A stretch of DNA of 64,000 nt. Source: Perkinsus chesapeaki. Taxonomy: Eukaryota > Perkinsozoa > Perkinsida > Perkinsidae. The stretch spans positions 1 through 64,000 of the forward strand of contig JAAPAO010000002.1 of NCBI GenBank assembly GCA_013115145.1, read 5' to 3'. The notes beneath the pieces were generated by a model. The model made no database searches. It worked only from the letters and a program-made list of their open reading frames with translations, and was not told where the DNA came from. Shown here in pieces: positions 1 to 12,100 of this stretch (within the stretch, counting starts at the first letter, position 1; every line of letters starts with the position of its first letter). The position numbers and the translations under genes were made by a program.

Positions 1-3000
1 TATGATTCAGAAGAGTCAGCCTGAACGTCATACGGTGATACATGCACTTCTGGCTGTCTCAGTGCGAGACTGTCAATCACTAGCCGGCCAAACACGAGAC
101 TATTAGGGACTATTATATTAGGGATTGAAAAGTTTTGGTGATCAACCTTTTGCATTCACGAACGTAACCTCAATCTCACGGAAGTAGACTGATGGCAGTA
201 AAATGATGCAATCGACAACATATGACATATCGGATTCGCAGCAAGCCTACACCACAGGGTGGATCCGTGATGGTGCACTGAGGGCCCCTGAGCTTCCGTT
301 TACTTCAAAATTCACGAAATCGGTCGAGGCTTTTACTAATTTTTCGCGGGATATAGAAATTTGATCTGTGATATATCAATTCGGTCTGGGTTTTTAGTGA
401 TTCGGTCTGGACTATACTAATTTGATCTTGAAATGGTGTAGGTAAATGTGTGATAAATGAGGAAGGAATCCGAAGGCCAATAGTCGCCTCACCACCTCCA
501 AGTTGGAATACCGTATTGGTATCTTGTGTAGCCTAAATGCATTTAGGTAAAATTCAGCCTCGTGACTTGAGAAACTGTACTTGCGAAATTACTCCACTCA
601 TGGTCGTTTCGAGCTGTAATTCAGAGCAGCGACATCGCCGCAAAGACTTGGATATGATATATAGGAGCACCCTCTATACAAGACAGCCAACATACATACA
701 GGAACATAGCCTGTTTGTTTATACCTCCGAATCAGTTGTTTCGGGAGAAGTGGCATCAGTATGGTAGTTGCAACCGTTTACTGCTAGCAACAATTGTGAG
801 TCGATGTTGTGCATTCTGCCGGGTAAACGTATCTTCTAACATCTTACACTCTTTAATCTCAGGCTCCCAGGTTCGCGCCAGCGATTATCAGCCAGCCATT
901 CTCAAGCCTAGATCTCGTACGATGCAGTCATCCCAATTACGCGAGAACTGTTTACAACACAACAGGCAAGCGAACCGCGAACGAATGGCAAACAACAACC
1001 TGCCTAAATGTTTCATCCTGAGGGGTACTAGGTAGTCTTCTCGGCCAGCAAAAATGATCACCACCGATGTTATACTTCAAACATGGCCTCTTCATGTGCC
1101 TCGCCTGTACTGCCCTTCCTCCTCCTCATAGCTGTTCTACCCGCGGAGGACGTATCTACAGATATGCGTGTGCTCGTGATAACCAATGCGCATCTCGATC
1201 GTGGGGTTCCAAGACTGGTCCCGAAAAGGCAACTCAAGCCTATGCCCCTCATTTGTTACCGTAGCCCGAGCTACTGCCCATGACTCTCATTTCAACCTTC
1301 TCGGATAAGTCATTCACTTTCTCGTCAACCGCCAGGACGATCGTGCGGAGACATGATGATCCTCTAAAGCGGTATCTAACCAGATGCAAAACTTAGTCGG
1401 AGTTTTTGCGCTTTTCAAGTTCACAAAGTCGACAGAAAACAACTCTACAACCTACGCAATGTAGTCCAGAAAAAAAATGATCTCTATTAAACCCCCTATC
1501 CATGAATTAAGATCAGAATATCGACGGCCAAGGTTAATCTTCTTATACATCCAGTTGAATGCATAGAACACCCGATAACCACCAACGCATAGGATAAACG
1601 TACCTAACTATAATACATTCACCGATCTTGAAATTTGCAGATGCGACTATCCCAATGCGTTAGAGTTCTCGAATCTAGCCTTTGAACGTACTGACTCCGC
1701 AGTCCTTATTCCCCTTATCTCTATAAGAGAAGACATATTGCGGAACCTAAAACAATCTGGATCCTTGACATCGAGACAAGGTAAGAGCAACACCAGTCCT
1801 GCATTGGAAAACGTAAATGAGTCGGCCAGAGATTACCATAGCAAATCCTTCGAGGAGTTGCGAAAATGTCCACAAAACTTCAAGTACCGTGAAGCTTTTA
1901 GCTGTCAGAAGAGCCAGGACTGCGCACTGAGCCAAAAAACACTCAGTCTACAGATTGCCGGCAAACAGAATTTCCCACCAGCCCAATAATAGCCACCAGG
2001 TTGCACGTATCCTTATTCTGCTCCCAGCTGCTACGCCACCTCCGAAAGAAATAACAAACTATCGCAGATGTTACTATGTACCTACGCACGCTTGTTGCCA
2101 CACAACCAACCAGCGAACTATCAGCTATTCAGATGTGCTCAACCACGATGGCAAGCCGCCCATTCACTACGTTATCTTGAACAAAACCAAGTACGCCCTT
2201 TGATTATGTTCGAACAAGTCTAGATATCGACAGGTGAAGGTTGTTAAATACCTAACAATAAAAATGAACCTCGTAAAACCCTTCATTAGCTCTTCCGGGT
2301 ATGTACGCCCATGCGAAAGAAGAACTCCCATTCAGATTACAGTATTTGTGTGCCGTAACTGAATCCTGCGCAAGACTGGTTCCTATATAGTGTAAAGCAC
2401 AACACAATTATCCCAAATAGATGGAGGTAGTCACCTAAAACCAAGACCACGAGATGTATACTTGCGAGTCCAGCGAAATAGAGCAAAGCCGAAGATATAC
2501 AATAGAGCTCCACTAGAGTCCCCTAGCATGGAGGACAAGTAGTATATTCGTGATGTTAGCTATGCCACGAATCTAGCTAACAGCAGATGGGGTCCTCACC
2601 AATGTATCTGAATATGTTCCAACTGTATTGTGAGACTGTTTTCGCGAGATGCTGGAAATCTTCTTTGCCGTGCAACTTAGACCTGAAGCGGGGCAATAAC
2701 GTGCGCGTCAACGGGTTAATATTCCACTATTTATGATTCATACTTTCAGGTGAAACGACGCACGCGGGAGATCAAACCACTTAAAGAACATATTTTAAAC
2801 ATGTTTAGCCGATTTATCACAACCACATTCTGAGATAGCCGCAACATTCTAATAGTTCCGCAGTCATACTCAGTTTTTACTACATAGAATCCCCGAATTC
2901 GTCCACTGCGTCCACGGCTGGTTCCATTGCGGAAATGAATCTAACTTCAACTGAACTCTCCTAACTGTCTTGGAGAGTCCCCCCCCAATTAACAACCAAA

Positions 3001-4100
3001 TAAAAAGATAATCAAAGAAGTGGGCATCTGAACCAAATGTAAATCGTTGCGGAGTTAACCATGCAATGTGCTTGAGTCCATCTCTTCCACACAAGAAAAA
3101 ACTAGCCAAGTCATTCACGGGGCTGAAATTAATGTGTATTGAATAAGCCTATGCAATTTGCAATCCTAATACAAGCCTGTACCATCGGCCAGAAAGCGTT
3201 AGTTGAGGCCCTCAACTTGAGGACAAAGACACCTTTTTTCACTCAGACAAAAAAACGAAACGTCACTAAGAAATATCTAGTACTATGTAGTCATCTTCTG
3301 GTCATCTTCCTGCTACTTTTGTTCCTAACGATTGCAATGAAAGAACGAGCAAAAATTTCGCGGAGTTTGACTCTATGAGACTCGCATTCCCGATCGAAGA
3401 AAAAGCTGATTAAAGTCATTGCTGATACACCAACATATTATTGCAATACGCCATAACACATCAACGAGGTATGCCGCTGAATATTTCATTGTACTTGCCT
3501 TCCTGCAATTTGCAGTAACCAAATGTCGAGCGCGCGCCCTGCATCCAAGGTTCGCCAAATACAGTCGATAACCTGTTCAATCGTTTCTTCGAAGAAATGC
3601 TGTCAGTGGCTGAGAAATAGTTACAGAATTGAGCTCTTAGTTCCTTAAATACGGGTTTGCAGGTGATGTTGAGTTCTCGAAACGGATTCTTGGCTTTTTT
3701 GGTACCAGAGAGAACCCTGAGCCTCGCATTACTCTTCTGTTTTCTCTGTTTGTCGCTTTGCAGTTGCCTTGGGAATATTTATGACTCGTGCAGGGTCGGG
3801 ATTGCCGCAAAAGTATATTGGATACCATGCGAAGTAGATTACACATGCTTTTGTTAGGCCCCGTAGGCCAGATGTGAAAGGTTCTCACAAGACCAGTGTG
3901 TGCGGGGTTGGCTGTTGCCCTGGGCACAAGGACGAGGTATTCATTGCTCGACGGTGAGTACGCCCCGTTGACTTGCTGAGGGTTTGCATTGAGTTCGCCC
4001 AGATTCTCGGGGCCAGTGCGATTCGATGGGCTGGTCCTGGAGGCAGGAAAAGAGTGAGATGGGTTAGGCCAGCGGTTGGAACGTAGCTGAGTTAACTGTG
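1..4100. other. Left-end region without a supportable gene
   Basis: I find no exon chain here with recognisable protein similarity. The open frames are all under about 100 codons, lie on both strands, often lack an ATG start and show no family motif. Positions 330-430 carry loosely repeated short strings (ttcggtctgg twice, tttgatct twice, actaattt twice). The last few hundred bases may contain 5' exons of the PHR-domain gene that follows, but I could not join any convincingly. Confidence 0.5.
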
Positions 4101-4154
4101 ATTTACTCTAGCGGAGTTATAGAGTACTCACAGTAACCCTGGATTTACCGGAGA

Positions 4155-5321
4155 AGGCTACCGTCGGTCTCCGCCTTCCAGCAACGCTCCAACAGTTCAA
4201 GCTCTCGTCTTTCGTTCAGGAATCACTCGGTTTCATTCCAAACCAATTTACCGATACTTGTCACGGGTTTTGAAATGTTCACAAGCCGCACGAGTAAGGT
4301 ACGTCCGGGAACATACGGCTTCTGTTTGGTTATTGCTGCGACGCGGCTACCTTTCTGGACTCGCACGTTCAACATGGTGGCTTTTACGAGGTATTGGTGG
4401 CGCTCATTACCAGGATCAGCTAGCGTGACCATCAATTTTGTGAATGGTCCACACTATTAGATTATCTGGCTCTCGCGCAGCATAACAATAATGCAGCGTT
4501 ACTAACGCTGGCAGGCGCTCTGCTTTGGATTCACCCGCTTTTGCAGGTCCCGCTCGAATTCACCTTGGTCGAAGGGGCGGGCATTGTTGGACGAGTTCTT
4601 GCAAAGGGAAAGAGTAATCCAGGCCCTAAATGCATGTATCTGTAGCCATCATGTGTTTTTATCTATATGTGTTATCTTTAAGCTAATAATTGCGTGTCTA
4701 TCAAGCAGGTCTACATAAAATTGCGCCTGTTACCTCAGCTTCTTTGGGCAAAAGCAAGTCGAAGCTCAGACCTACAAAGAAGTTATATTTGAAAAAACCT
4801 ATCGCAGTGTCGGAGAATAGTTGGTATTCGTTGAATGTGGAATATCTAATTGACGATGCGAATGTGAGACACACTCTGTTCCAGAAGTTCTTGACCCCAG
4901 GAACCCTTGTTTTTAGGGTGCACATCGGCCTTTTTCGATAGCATGTGGAAGTTCAGGGGAGAGGTTCGTTACGGAAGTAAGGAAGTTCACCGATAATATG
5001 CAAAGGCTTGCATGACCACTCCACCTCACCAATCAGCTCTTACATCGCTTTGTCCAGGGCGGGGTGACCTTCACTTTCATGGGAGGCCTGGAGTCCCACG
5101 AGTCGACGGATGTTTCGAAGGGACAAATCCCTGGTGTATTGTTCATGCAAGATGAAACGACAGAGACAATGGTCAAGGCACGGTTTTGGGACTGCTGTAT
5201 CGCAGGTATTCTTTTATTATCTCAGAGTACGGAATACGAACATCTACGATCTGCGTCCGCACCTAATCGGGATCATCTGTATCTTATACAAAAGCAAGTA
5301 TGTCTGACTTTGCCGCGGTAG
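4155..5321 (+). CDS. PHR-domain protein (partial model)
   Basis: Three in-frame segments match the start, middle and end of a PHR domain, a beta-sandwich found in PAM/Highwire/RPM-1 ubiquitin ligases and BTBD proteins. The segment at 4174-4298 reads SVSFQTNLPILVTGFEMF, like the first strands of the fold. The segment at 4690-4900 carries KPIAVSENSWYSLNVEYL. The segment at 5055-5215 carries VTFTFMGGLESHESTDVSKG followed by QIPGVLF, which closely fits the usual domain ending (FTF...GT.V..GQIPE..F). The 5' end, introns and any BTB or RING partner domain are unresolved, so start and end are approximate. In other eukaryotes PHR domains bind substrates or signalling partners; a specific role here cannot be inferred. 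The assignment rests on motif order, not on an alignment. Confidence 0.5.
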
Positions 5322-5919
5322 CCTATCAGGCTCAGCTCAGTATCTTGGACTGTCTGCCTTTTTACTTTTTATTCTGTACGTCCAGTCAAATATCGTTTAC
5401 TATATTCTCAGGCTACGATGTGCCCGCCGTTTCAACCCCATGGACATAAAGGGTAAAAATGATGCTCATCCTCGCTTTTTCAGTGCTGTGTAATAAACTT
5501 GCACACATTAGGGGTCGTCCTTAGGTACAGTGCCGATCGCGATATTTGAAGGAGCCTGAGTGTCCTGGATACATGTGTCATTTTTTGTATAGGAGGTTCT
5601 TTTCGGTATTAAGTATTCCATTAAGTAGTTTGTATCCTATATGAATCATTGCTTTCAACTAATTCGCTATCTGACCCTTGTGAGCGTGCTGTGGAGTTTT
5701 CAAAAGACTGTATCAGCTGCTGCTTCTGTGTAAGCTCGAGCTTTCACCCTAAATTGCTTGAAAGACATCTAGATCGTTGGTTATGAAGCCTTCATTATGA
5801 AGGATGCATGAGCATGATCATCACATTGGTTTAAACTCGCCTTGAGTTGAGAAGAATACATCCGTTTTCGATGTGCCCTGTGAAGCAGCTTATAGTACGT
5901 ACTGGTTTGAATCCTTTTC
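5322..5919. other. Intergenic, PHR gene to CELF-like gene
   Basis: About 600 bp between the last PHR-like exon and the first ATG of the RRM protein. I see no coding segment, RNA gene or repeat. It presumably holds the 3' end of one gene and the promoter and 5' leader of the next. Confidence 0.4.
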
Positions 5920-7148
5920 ATGAGCTCTGATTTCAAACTGTTCGTCGGAAACTTGCCACCGGACACTACGGAAGAAGAATTGTACTCACGATTCAAAGAA
6001 TATGGTAGTATGGCGGTTACACTCTCTCAGTCGATCGTTCTTTAGTCGAGGCGTGTCTTAATTTAGGGACTATCAACGAAGTTTATCTGATGTCGGGGGG
6101 TCGGTCTAGGAGTGGGCAGAGTTCTGCTTTCGTCAAATATTACGACACAGGTAGTCTGCCTGAGTCTCACATGGCAATGTTTTCTCCATCGCAGAATCTT
6201 GTGAGCGAGCAATAGCGGGAATGCATATGGTCGGCAAGCTGAGACCCCAGGATCGGGATGCGGTTGTAGTGAAGTAAGAAGGATATAGTTCCGTCACCAA
6301 TAAGAGTAACTGTTGCAGGTACGCGAAATCACAAGCACGACGATCGGCGCCGTATATGCATACCCCAGGCCCTCCCGCGCCTAGTGGACTGGGTAACAGA
6401 CCTCATCACACCCCTTCCCAACCGACACATACTGCTGGTTGCAAACTGTTTGTGGGAGGGTTGCCCGATTTTGTAAGCCCTATCGCTCATAGATTTGTAC
6501 TATAAGGATGGTTTAATTCACTTTGGTGTAGGTCGACCGTGATGATTTGATAGCAATTTTTTGCCCCTTCGGGCACGTTGAATCAGTGCACCTTATGCAA
6601 GGCAAGAGCAAGAGTGGGCAGGCGTGTGCCTTCATAACGTATCGGCGTTCCCACTAACCTAGTCGTAGCTCTTTTACCAGGTACCAGATTCCTGGGCCCG
6701 CAGAAGTGGCAATCCGGGAACTCAATGGTCGATACAGAATGGAAGAGAGCTCAGTTATATCTGTTCGGTACGATTCGCAGTTTGGTTTGATGTTCATTGA
6801 ATCCTTGCACTACGGCTGCGACGATTGCTTCTTACGAGTTTAGCTACACTGGCTGCTGGCATCTTTCGGTCCATTATCAGATTCGCTGACTCCGACTCAA
6901 CAGCTGCACGTGCTGTATCTGAAGCAAAGAGAATGAGGCGGAGTATGCAGCAACGTCAACACTATGGTCATGATTCCAACAAACAGCACGGTTATCGTAG
7001 TCCACCATCCTCCGAGCGCTATCAAATGCAGAACCCCACTGCTGATAGAGGGCTGGGGGATGCAGTAGCTGCAGCTACCCGAGCGGCCAGTGTTGTCCTC
7101 CAGAACAGTACAAAGCATCCCCAACAAATGACCACCATGTGCTTTTAA
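5920..7148 (+). CDS. CELF/Bruno-like protein with two RRM domains
   Basis: Seven exons join in phase into a 287-residue protein: 5920-6004, 6067-6150, 6195-6273, 6319-6472, 6532-6638, 6681-6767 and 6881-7148. RRM1 has RNP2 LFVGNL and RNP1 GQSSAFVKY. RRM2 has RNP2 LFVGGL and RNP1 GQACAFITY, ending in VISVRFAD, a typical CELF/ETR-3 ending. A proline-rich linker separates the domains, and the tail is rich in Gln, Arg and Ala. CELF proteins bind GU-rich RNA and control splicing, translation and decay, and a similar role is likely. The usual third RRM is absent. Five introns are 42-62 nt and the last is 113 nt. The start ATG lies four codons before RRM1 and is preceded by in-frame stops. Confidence 0.88.
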
Positions 7149-7413
7149 TAGGTGAATGAGTGGAGTCAAGCAACTCGTCAGCGACCACGCCGAGTAACGT
7201 AGAGGCTCGATGGGAGCAGATCGTGATCGCTATCACTGCTTTTGCTATCGGAGTAGCTCTGAGAATGACTTATGATTGCATATTATACCATTGATGTTGG
7301 ATGCTTGCCTAATGGCGATTGATTGTCTCTGTGTACCTGATTGTTGTGACATTGGTGTGTAATATTTCGATTATTGCTTCTCTTACCTTTCAAAGCAGAT
7401 AGGCTTCTTCTGA

Positions 7414-9010
7414 ATGTCTGATATTCCTGCCCCAGAATTCAACGACCCAAAGCAAGTAGCTGCCTACAATGCGAGGGTCATGGCCGCAATGCAGGCAGAA
7501 GAAGAAGAGTTTTGGGCAAACTATCCTGAAAAGACCGACCTTCCTACTTGGACTGATGAAGAGATGGAGGCACATCCGCTTTACATGACACACACTCCAA
7601 CAGATGAAGAAATGAGAACTAATCCAAACCTTCTAGCGTTGGAGGTACGCTTTGGGCTGTCATGATTCATTAGGGCTATGAGTGTACTACGTGTAGCTAT
7701 CAGCATAATATGATAAATATTTGAGGATCGTCTGGAATCTAATCCCTCGTACTGAGGAAATGCGCGTGAACTCGAGGGTCCCACGAGAATTCATTGTTTT
7801 CAGAGTATAATAGAAGAGACCCCTCCGAAAGAACGATGTGAGAATTTCAAGGAAAGAGGGAACGAGCAAATGAAAGGGGGACTGTTGGATGGTGCTGTCA
7901 ACGCTTATACTAATGCCTTAGCAGTTCACAGTGGGGATTCCAAGTTGGATGCTACAGTTATACTTCAACCAATCGACCGCTCGAAATGTTCATTATGTAT
8001 CTAAGGTCCATTCCAACAGAGCACAGGCTTACCTCAAGCAGGGAAAATATATACAATGCATCTCTGATGCTCAGCAAGCTTTGTCTTTGGACCCCACCCA
8101 GATCAAGGCAGCCTACCGTGGAGCAGTGGGTTGCTTGAAGCTTCAGCTCTATGCACGAGCAGCCAAGTATTACTTCTTGAGAATGATAGTGTTAAGATGC
8201 TTTATGCGACAGATTCGCTCGTTGCGGACTAAAGATCGACCCTGACTCAAAAGATCTATCCAACGTTATGGGAGAAGCAATCGAGGAACTCAAGAAAGCT
8301 CGTACTCAACGTGAGCAACAGAAGCTTGAAGAACATGGCGAAACGGCTGAGGTAGACTCGGCGCTTAAGGTACTACCGCAGGTTAGTTCTACGTCTGAAG
8401 TGCAGTGCGAGCTTACTGATTTTAGGATCGATCGATATCCATAGGGCCGCTCATATATGACTTTTGCAGCCAGTATGGATCATGCACTCCTGTCGTGGAG
8501 CATTCTACCGGGCTCCTTCTATGGCCGATCTTGTTTCTGTATGATTCTGTCATGCAGACAGATTGGCAAAAAGCCGTTCGGGAAGATATAAAGTTGAAGG
8601 AAATCGCCAAGGACATGTTCCCAAATAAAGGGTGTGTCCCGTGGGATACCAAGAAAGAGTAAGTGCCTCCTAGAATCAATGGTCTTAATGGTAAATGCGA
8701 ATGGTATTTGAAGCACTTAATCATTGTCTAACAGGTTCGTCTATAATAATTTCCAAGCGTACTTGGAGTGCTACGCGGACTCCAGCAATGACCGTGTAGT
8801 CATGCTTAGACTGAATACACTCAACGTAAAGCTGGGAAAGATCTTACGTGGAAGGTGGGGGAGTAGTACTTCCGTCCTCAGTTGTCTCCACCATGTTACT
8901 TCAGGCGACTAGTGGGAATGGCAGTTTTTCATTTTATACCCAAAACTGACGGCATGACAATAAAGCGGTTTGAAGAAGAGAATCAAATAGAGCTTTTCCA
9001 GGATAACTAG
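7414..9010 (+). CDS. TTC4: TTC4/Cns1-type TPR co-chaperone
   Basis: Seven exons join in phase to 390 residues: 7414-7644, 7804-7956, 8006-8166, 8213-8381, 8426-8658, 8735-8854 and 8905-9010. Human TTC4 is of similar length. The N-terminal segment is acidic with repeated DEEM motifs. The middle carries TPR helices (KERGNEQMKGG, HSNRAQAYLKQGKY, AAYRGAVGCLKLQ), the family's Hsp90/Hsp70 C-terminus clamp. The C-terminal 'wheel' domain is recognisable by LWPILFLYDSVMQTDW and the closing VGMAVFHFIP. Cns1/TTC4 is a cytosolic Hsp90 co-chaperone, essential in yeast and linked to translation and nuclear processes. Every splice junction uses GT-AG and keeps the family reading frame, including a 46-nt intron at 8167-8212. 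The whole gene, including the stop, is visible. Confidence 0.9.
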
Positions 9011-9172
9011 ATCCATTCTATTACAGTTGCTATCCTACGTTGTTCATCACTGCTTGCATCATATGTCTAGGTTTCTTCGACTAGAAATACCTTCAGTTTG
9101 TTAATTAATACTAATGAACACAAATCCGCGGATTTACAGGTTGGTCCTGTTTACGTAATACCGATCGTGACG

Positions 9173-12100
9173 ATGGTAACACCTATTTCTCTTCCATCCC
9201 AACGAGAGCGCTTGCTTGCCTACGCCCGATCACAAAGTCAAAGCGCGCGGGGTACAATTAGTTGCGAGAGTATGCTTATCCAGCTCATTTTGTAGATAAA
9301 ACGCCGGAGGTGAACAGTCAGAGCCCCGAAAGAGAGCGCCTTCTTCGACTTGCGAGGAACCAGAAGTTGATGAAGACAGCGGAGGGTAAATCTAAACCAA
9401 CTATTTGTCTGTTAAGCATACTCACTAGATTCCATGTCTTTCAAAAATGAGCCGCACTCTTCCATCGCGGATCATCGCCGTCAACAGCTTCTGGCTCTGG
9501 CTAGGCAGCAAAGCAAGCCGACAGCGAACTGTGAGAGTGATATAAACCCATGTATAAATATCGATAGGCTATGGACTATAGCTTCGGCCGACTTCTGCGG
9601 AGGCACTATTTTCTGCCACCTTCAGGTAAGGCTCAAACTGAGGCAGATATAGGCCCTATTTATTCGGAGGGCGATTGCACTAGAGCTGGGGAGCAGGCAT
9701 CTGTGACAGCCGCAAGAAGCAGGGGGAGTAGGTGAACTTGCATAACCTACGTGAGTCATTTTTTCAGACACAGAAAGGCCGACCATTGAAGTTGTCTCGG
9801 AAACCACGAAAACCCCGGAAAATCCAGAGGAGATCCTCGGGGATCATGTGGACCGGCTACACAACCTGGTCAAGATGTATGACAACCTGAGAGATAAGAG
9901 ATCGATTCTTGAAGGATATTACAAGGCTATCCTGGCTACGGAGCGAGGAACTGTCAAGCAAGGGCGTGATGACAGTCTTATTTGGCAGTCCTTGTTGATA
10001 TCAAATACAACAAATGATAACAAATTTGAGTGGGCTGGAGGGGGCGTACTCTCACCGAGATGTAAAAGTCCGTCCTGGAGCACGAAACACACCGAGAAGC
10101 CTGCGGATTTCTCGGGTGGGAACTCGGGGGATGCTTTCGATCCGAAGTTATCCCAAACTAGCACCGCCCCCGTTGTACGGCCTCCAAGGGCCAACAAGTT
10201 TGATAGTACCCCCTCGCAACAATCAGAGACCCCGAAGGAACAAACAGAGCGAGGGGTGAGTCAGTTGTTTCTGAGTCGTCGACATGCGGCTCGTTCCGTA
10301 CCGCCGGAAGTGGTACAAATGCAGCAGAATCCTAAATCTTCAAAACCCCATTCAGCGAGCAAAACGAAAGCTGATATATTTGAACCAGAGCGCGGCTTAC
10401 CTATGGGTGAAGAAGGAGAAGAAACAGGGTATCGGACTTTTACTGGGTGGCTCCACGATTTTTTTGGTGGCAACCATGCTGATCCGCCGATATCCACAGC
10501 GCGCTCCATTGATGTTATGTCAGCGAGTGAAATACAAAATGTTGAGCCCGCGCCTGTTGGTCCTACAGTGGATAATGTGGCGCTTAGAGTGCCCAAACCG
10601 CCATACAAAGAGTTTCGCAAAGTCTATCGGGTGCTTTCGTCACGCCATCGTGCAATGGCTGCTCATGGGCGCTCCGGGGGTCTTTTTAGACCAGATGACA
10701 AGAAAAAAACTGAGAAACAGCAGTGGGAGGATGTGCTCGAGTTTCTGTACTTGGGTTCAAAAAAATCTGACTACTCAGGAAAGCCATCAGAGGCCCTAGA
10801 GTACATTCGGTTCACTATGGACATCATATCCTGTGTTTCCGACAAGCACAGAACAAGGCCGAGATGGTCCGAAATGGTTCTTGACTATGCATTACGGACC
10901 TGTATCAAAATTTATGATACACCGCCTCTTCGAGACAGGATGAGGGGTCAGCTGTCAGTACCTCTATGGAACAGCACTACTTACTTCGTGCTCCCGCATA
11001 CTAATGAACATTCAGTCAATCTAAATGAACAGGTTTTAGCTGTTCTAGCTATGACCGCGACGCGAGAGGGTAAAACGGAGCCCCAGCATGTAGACTTTGT
11101 CTTGAGTATGTGGCCTCCCCGGGATTCGGAGTCCATTCCGACAACTGAACAATGTCTGGTTGTAATCGCGGCTTGTAGAAGTAGTTATCGAAGAGCCGAG
11201 CAGATATTTTGCATCTGCGACGCGCTCGAGCTGTATAGAATTGAGCACGTCAGCGTGCGTGCGATGTTGGCTCTGATAGCTGTGTATTCGACTGCGCTCC
11301 CGATGTCAGCTATTCTAGACGGCGTCCCGTACCCGCTGAAGGATATCCCCAGAGCATATCCCGAAAAGCAAGAGAATGAGGATGAAGCACCTGATCGTGG
11401 AGACTTTCCACACGACGGCCATGACGTACAAGCAGTGTGCCAGCTCCTCGATATTTTCGTTACTAAACGGCAGATCCAAAGCATTGGTCTCGAGTGCTTA
11501 GCAGTTATGGCGAGACTTTCAGACGAGTATGCTACTGAGGTGGCCAGAGCAGCAGGAATGCACACGATTCGACAAGCCTACCGCAGACATGGCAGCGATA
11601 GTGCTTCAATATCTCGTGCAGTGTGCCAAGTGTTACAGGCCATACTTCCAGTAGCTCTTTCTGGGATGCATACGATCTTAGAGGCGATGGATATGACGTT
11701 AGAGATCCTCAGAAAAGTGACTGATGACATATTAGAGATTGCTGGAGACGGATCCGATGTATCAACGCTTCATGCTGATGGCGGCATGGTCCCCCCGGAG
11801 ATAGTTGTAAGGACTATCAACTCATGTCTAGAAGCAAGAAAAGTTATGACGGCTGACCGAGCAATAGTGAGCAGTGACATCTCACGAGACAAAATGGAAG
11901 TGATTGTGAGGTGTTTTGAAGTCCTTGCAGCTTCCACTAATCCTGCAACGGCTACGGAAATGCTTCAAACTTCAGCGGTAATGTGCTTTGGTGAGGGCGA
12001 CGATCGGGTGGAGGCTAATCAATTGAACAGGGAGTTGCTGATCGATACTGGTTACGTAGGAATACCCGTTATTATAGTTAAGAAGTGGTGTAACTTCGGC

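Noticed and set aside
100-130. Repeated attagggac-like strings, possibly telomeric
   Set aside because: Only two or three imperfect copies, not a TTTAGGG-type array.
1067-1283. Overlapping open frames of about 60-66 codons on both strands
   Set aside because: Frames overlap on both strands, have no motif and no splice-linked partner; length is within chance.
4620-4660. ctgtagccatcatg as a spliced-leader-like string
   Set aside because: It matches only the short core of the dinoflagellate/perkinsid leader; the rest and a donor site are absent.
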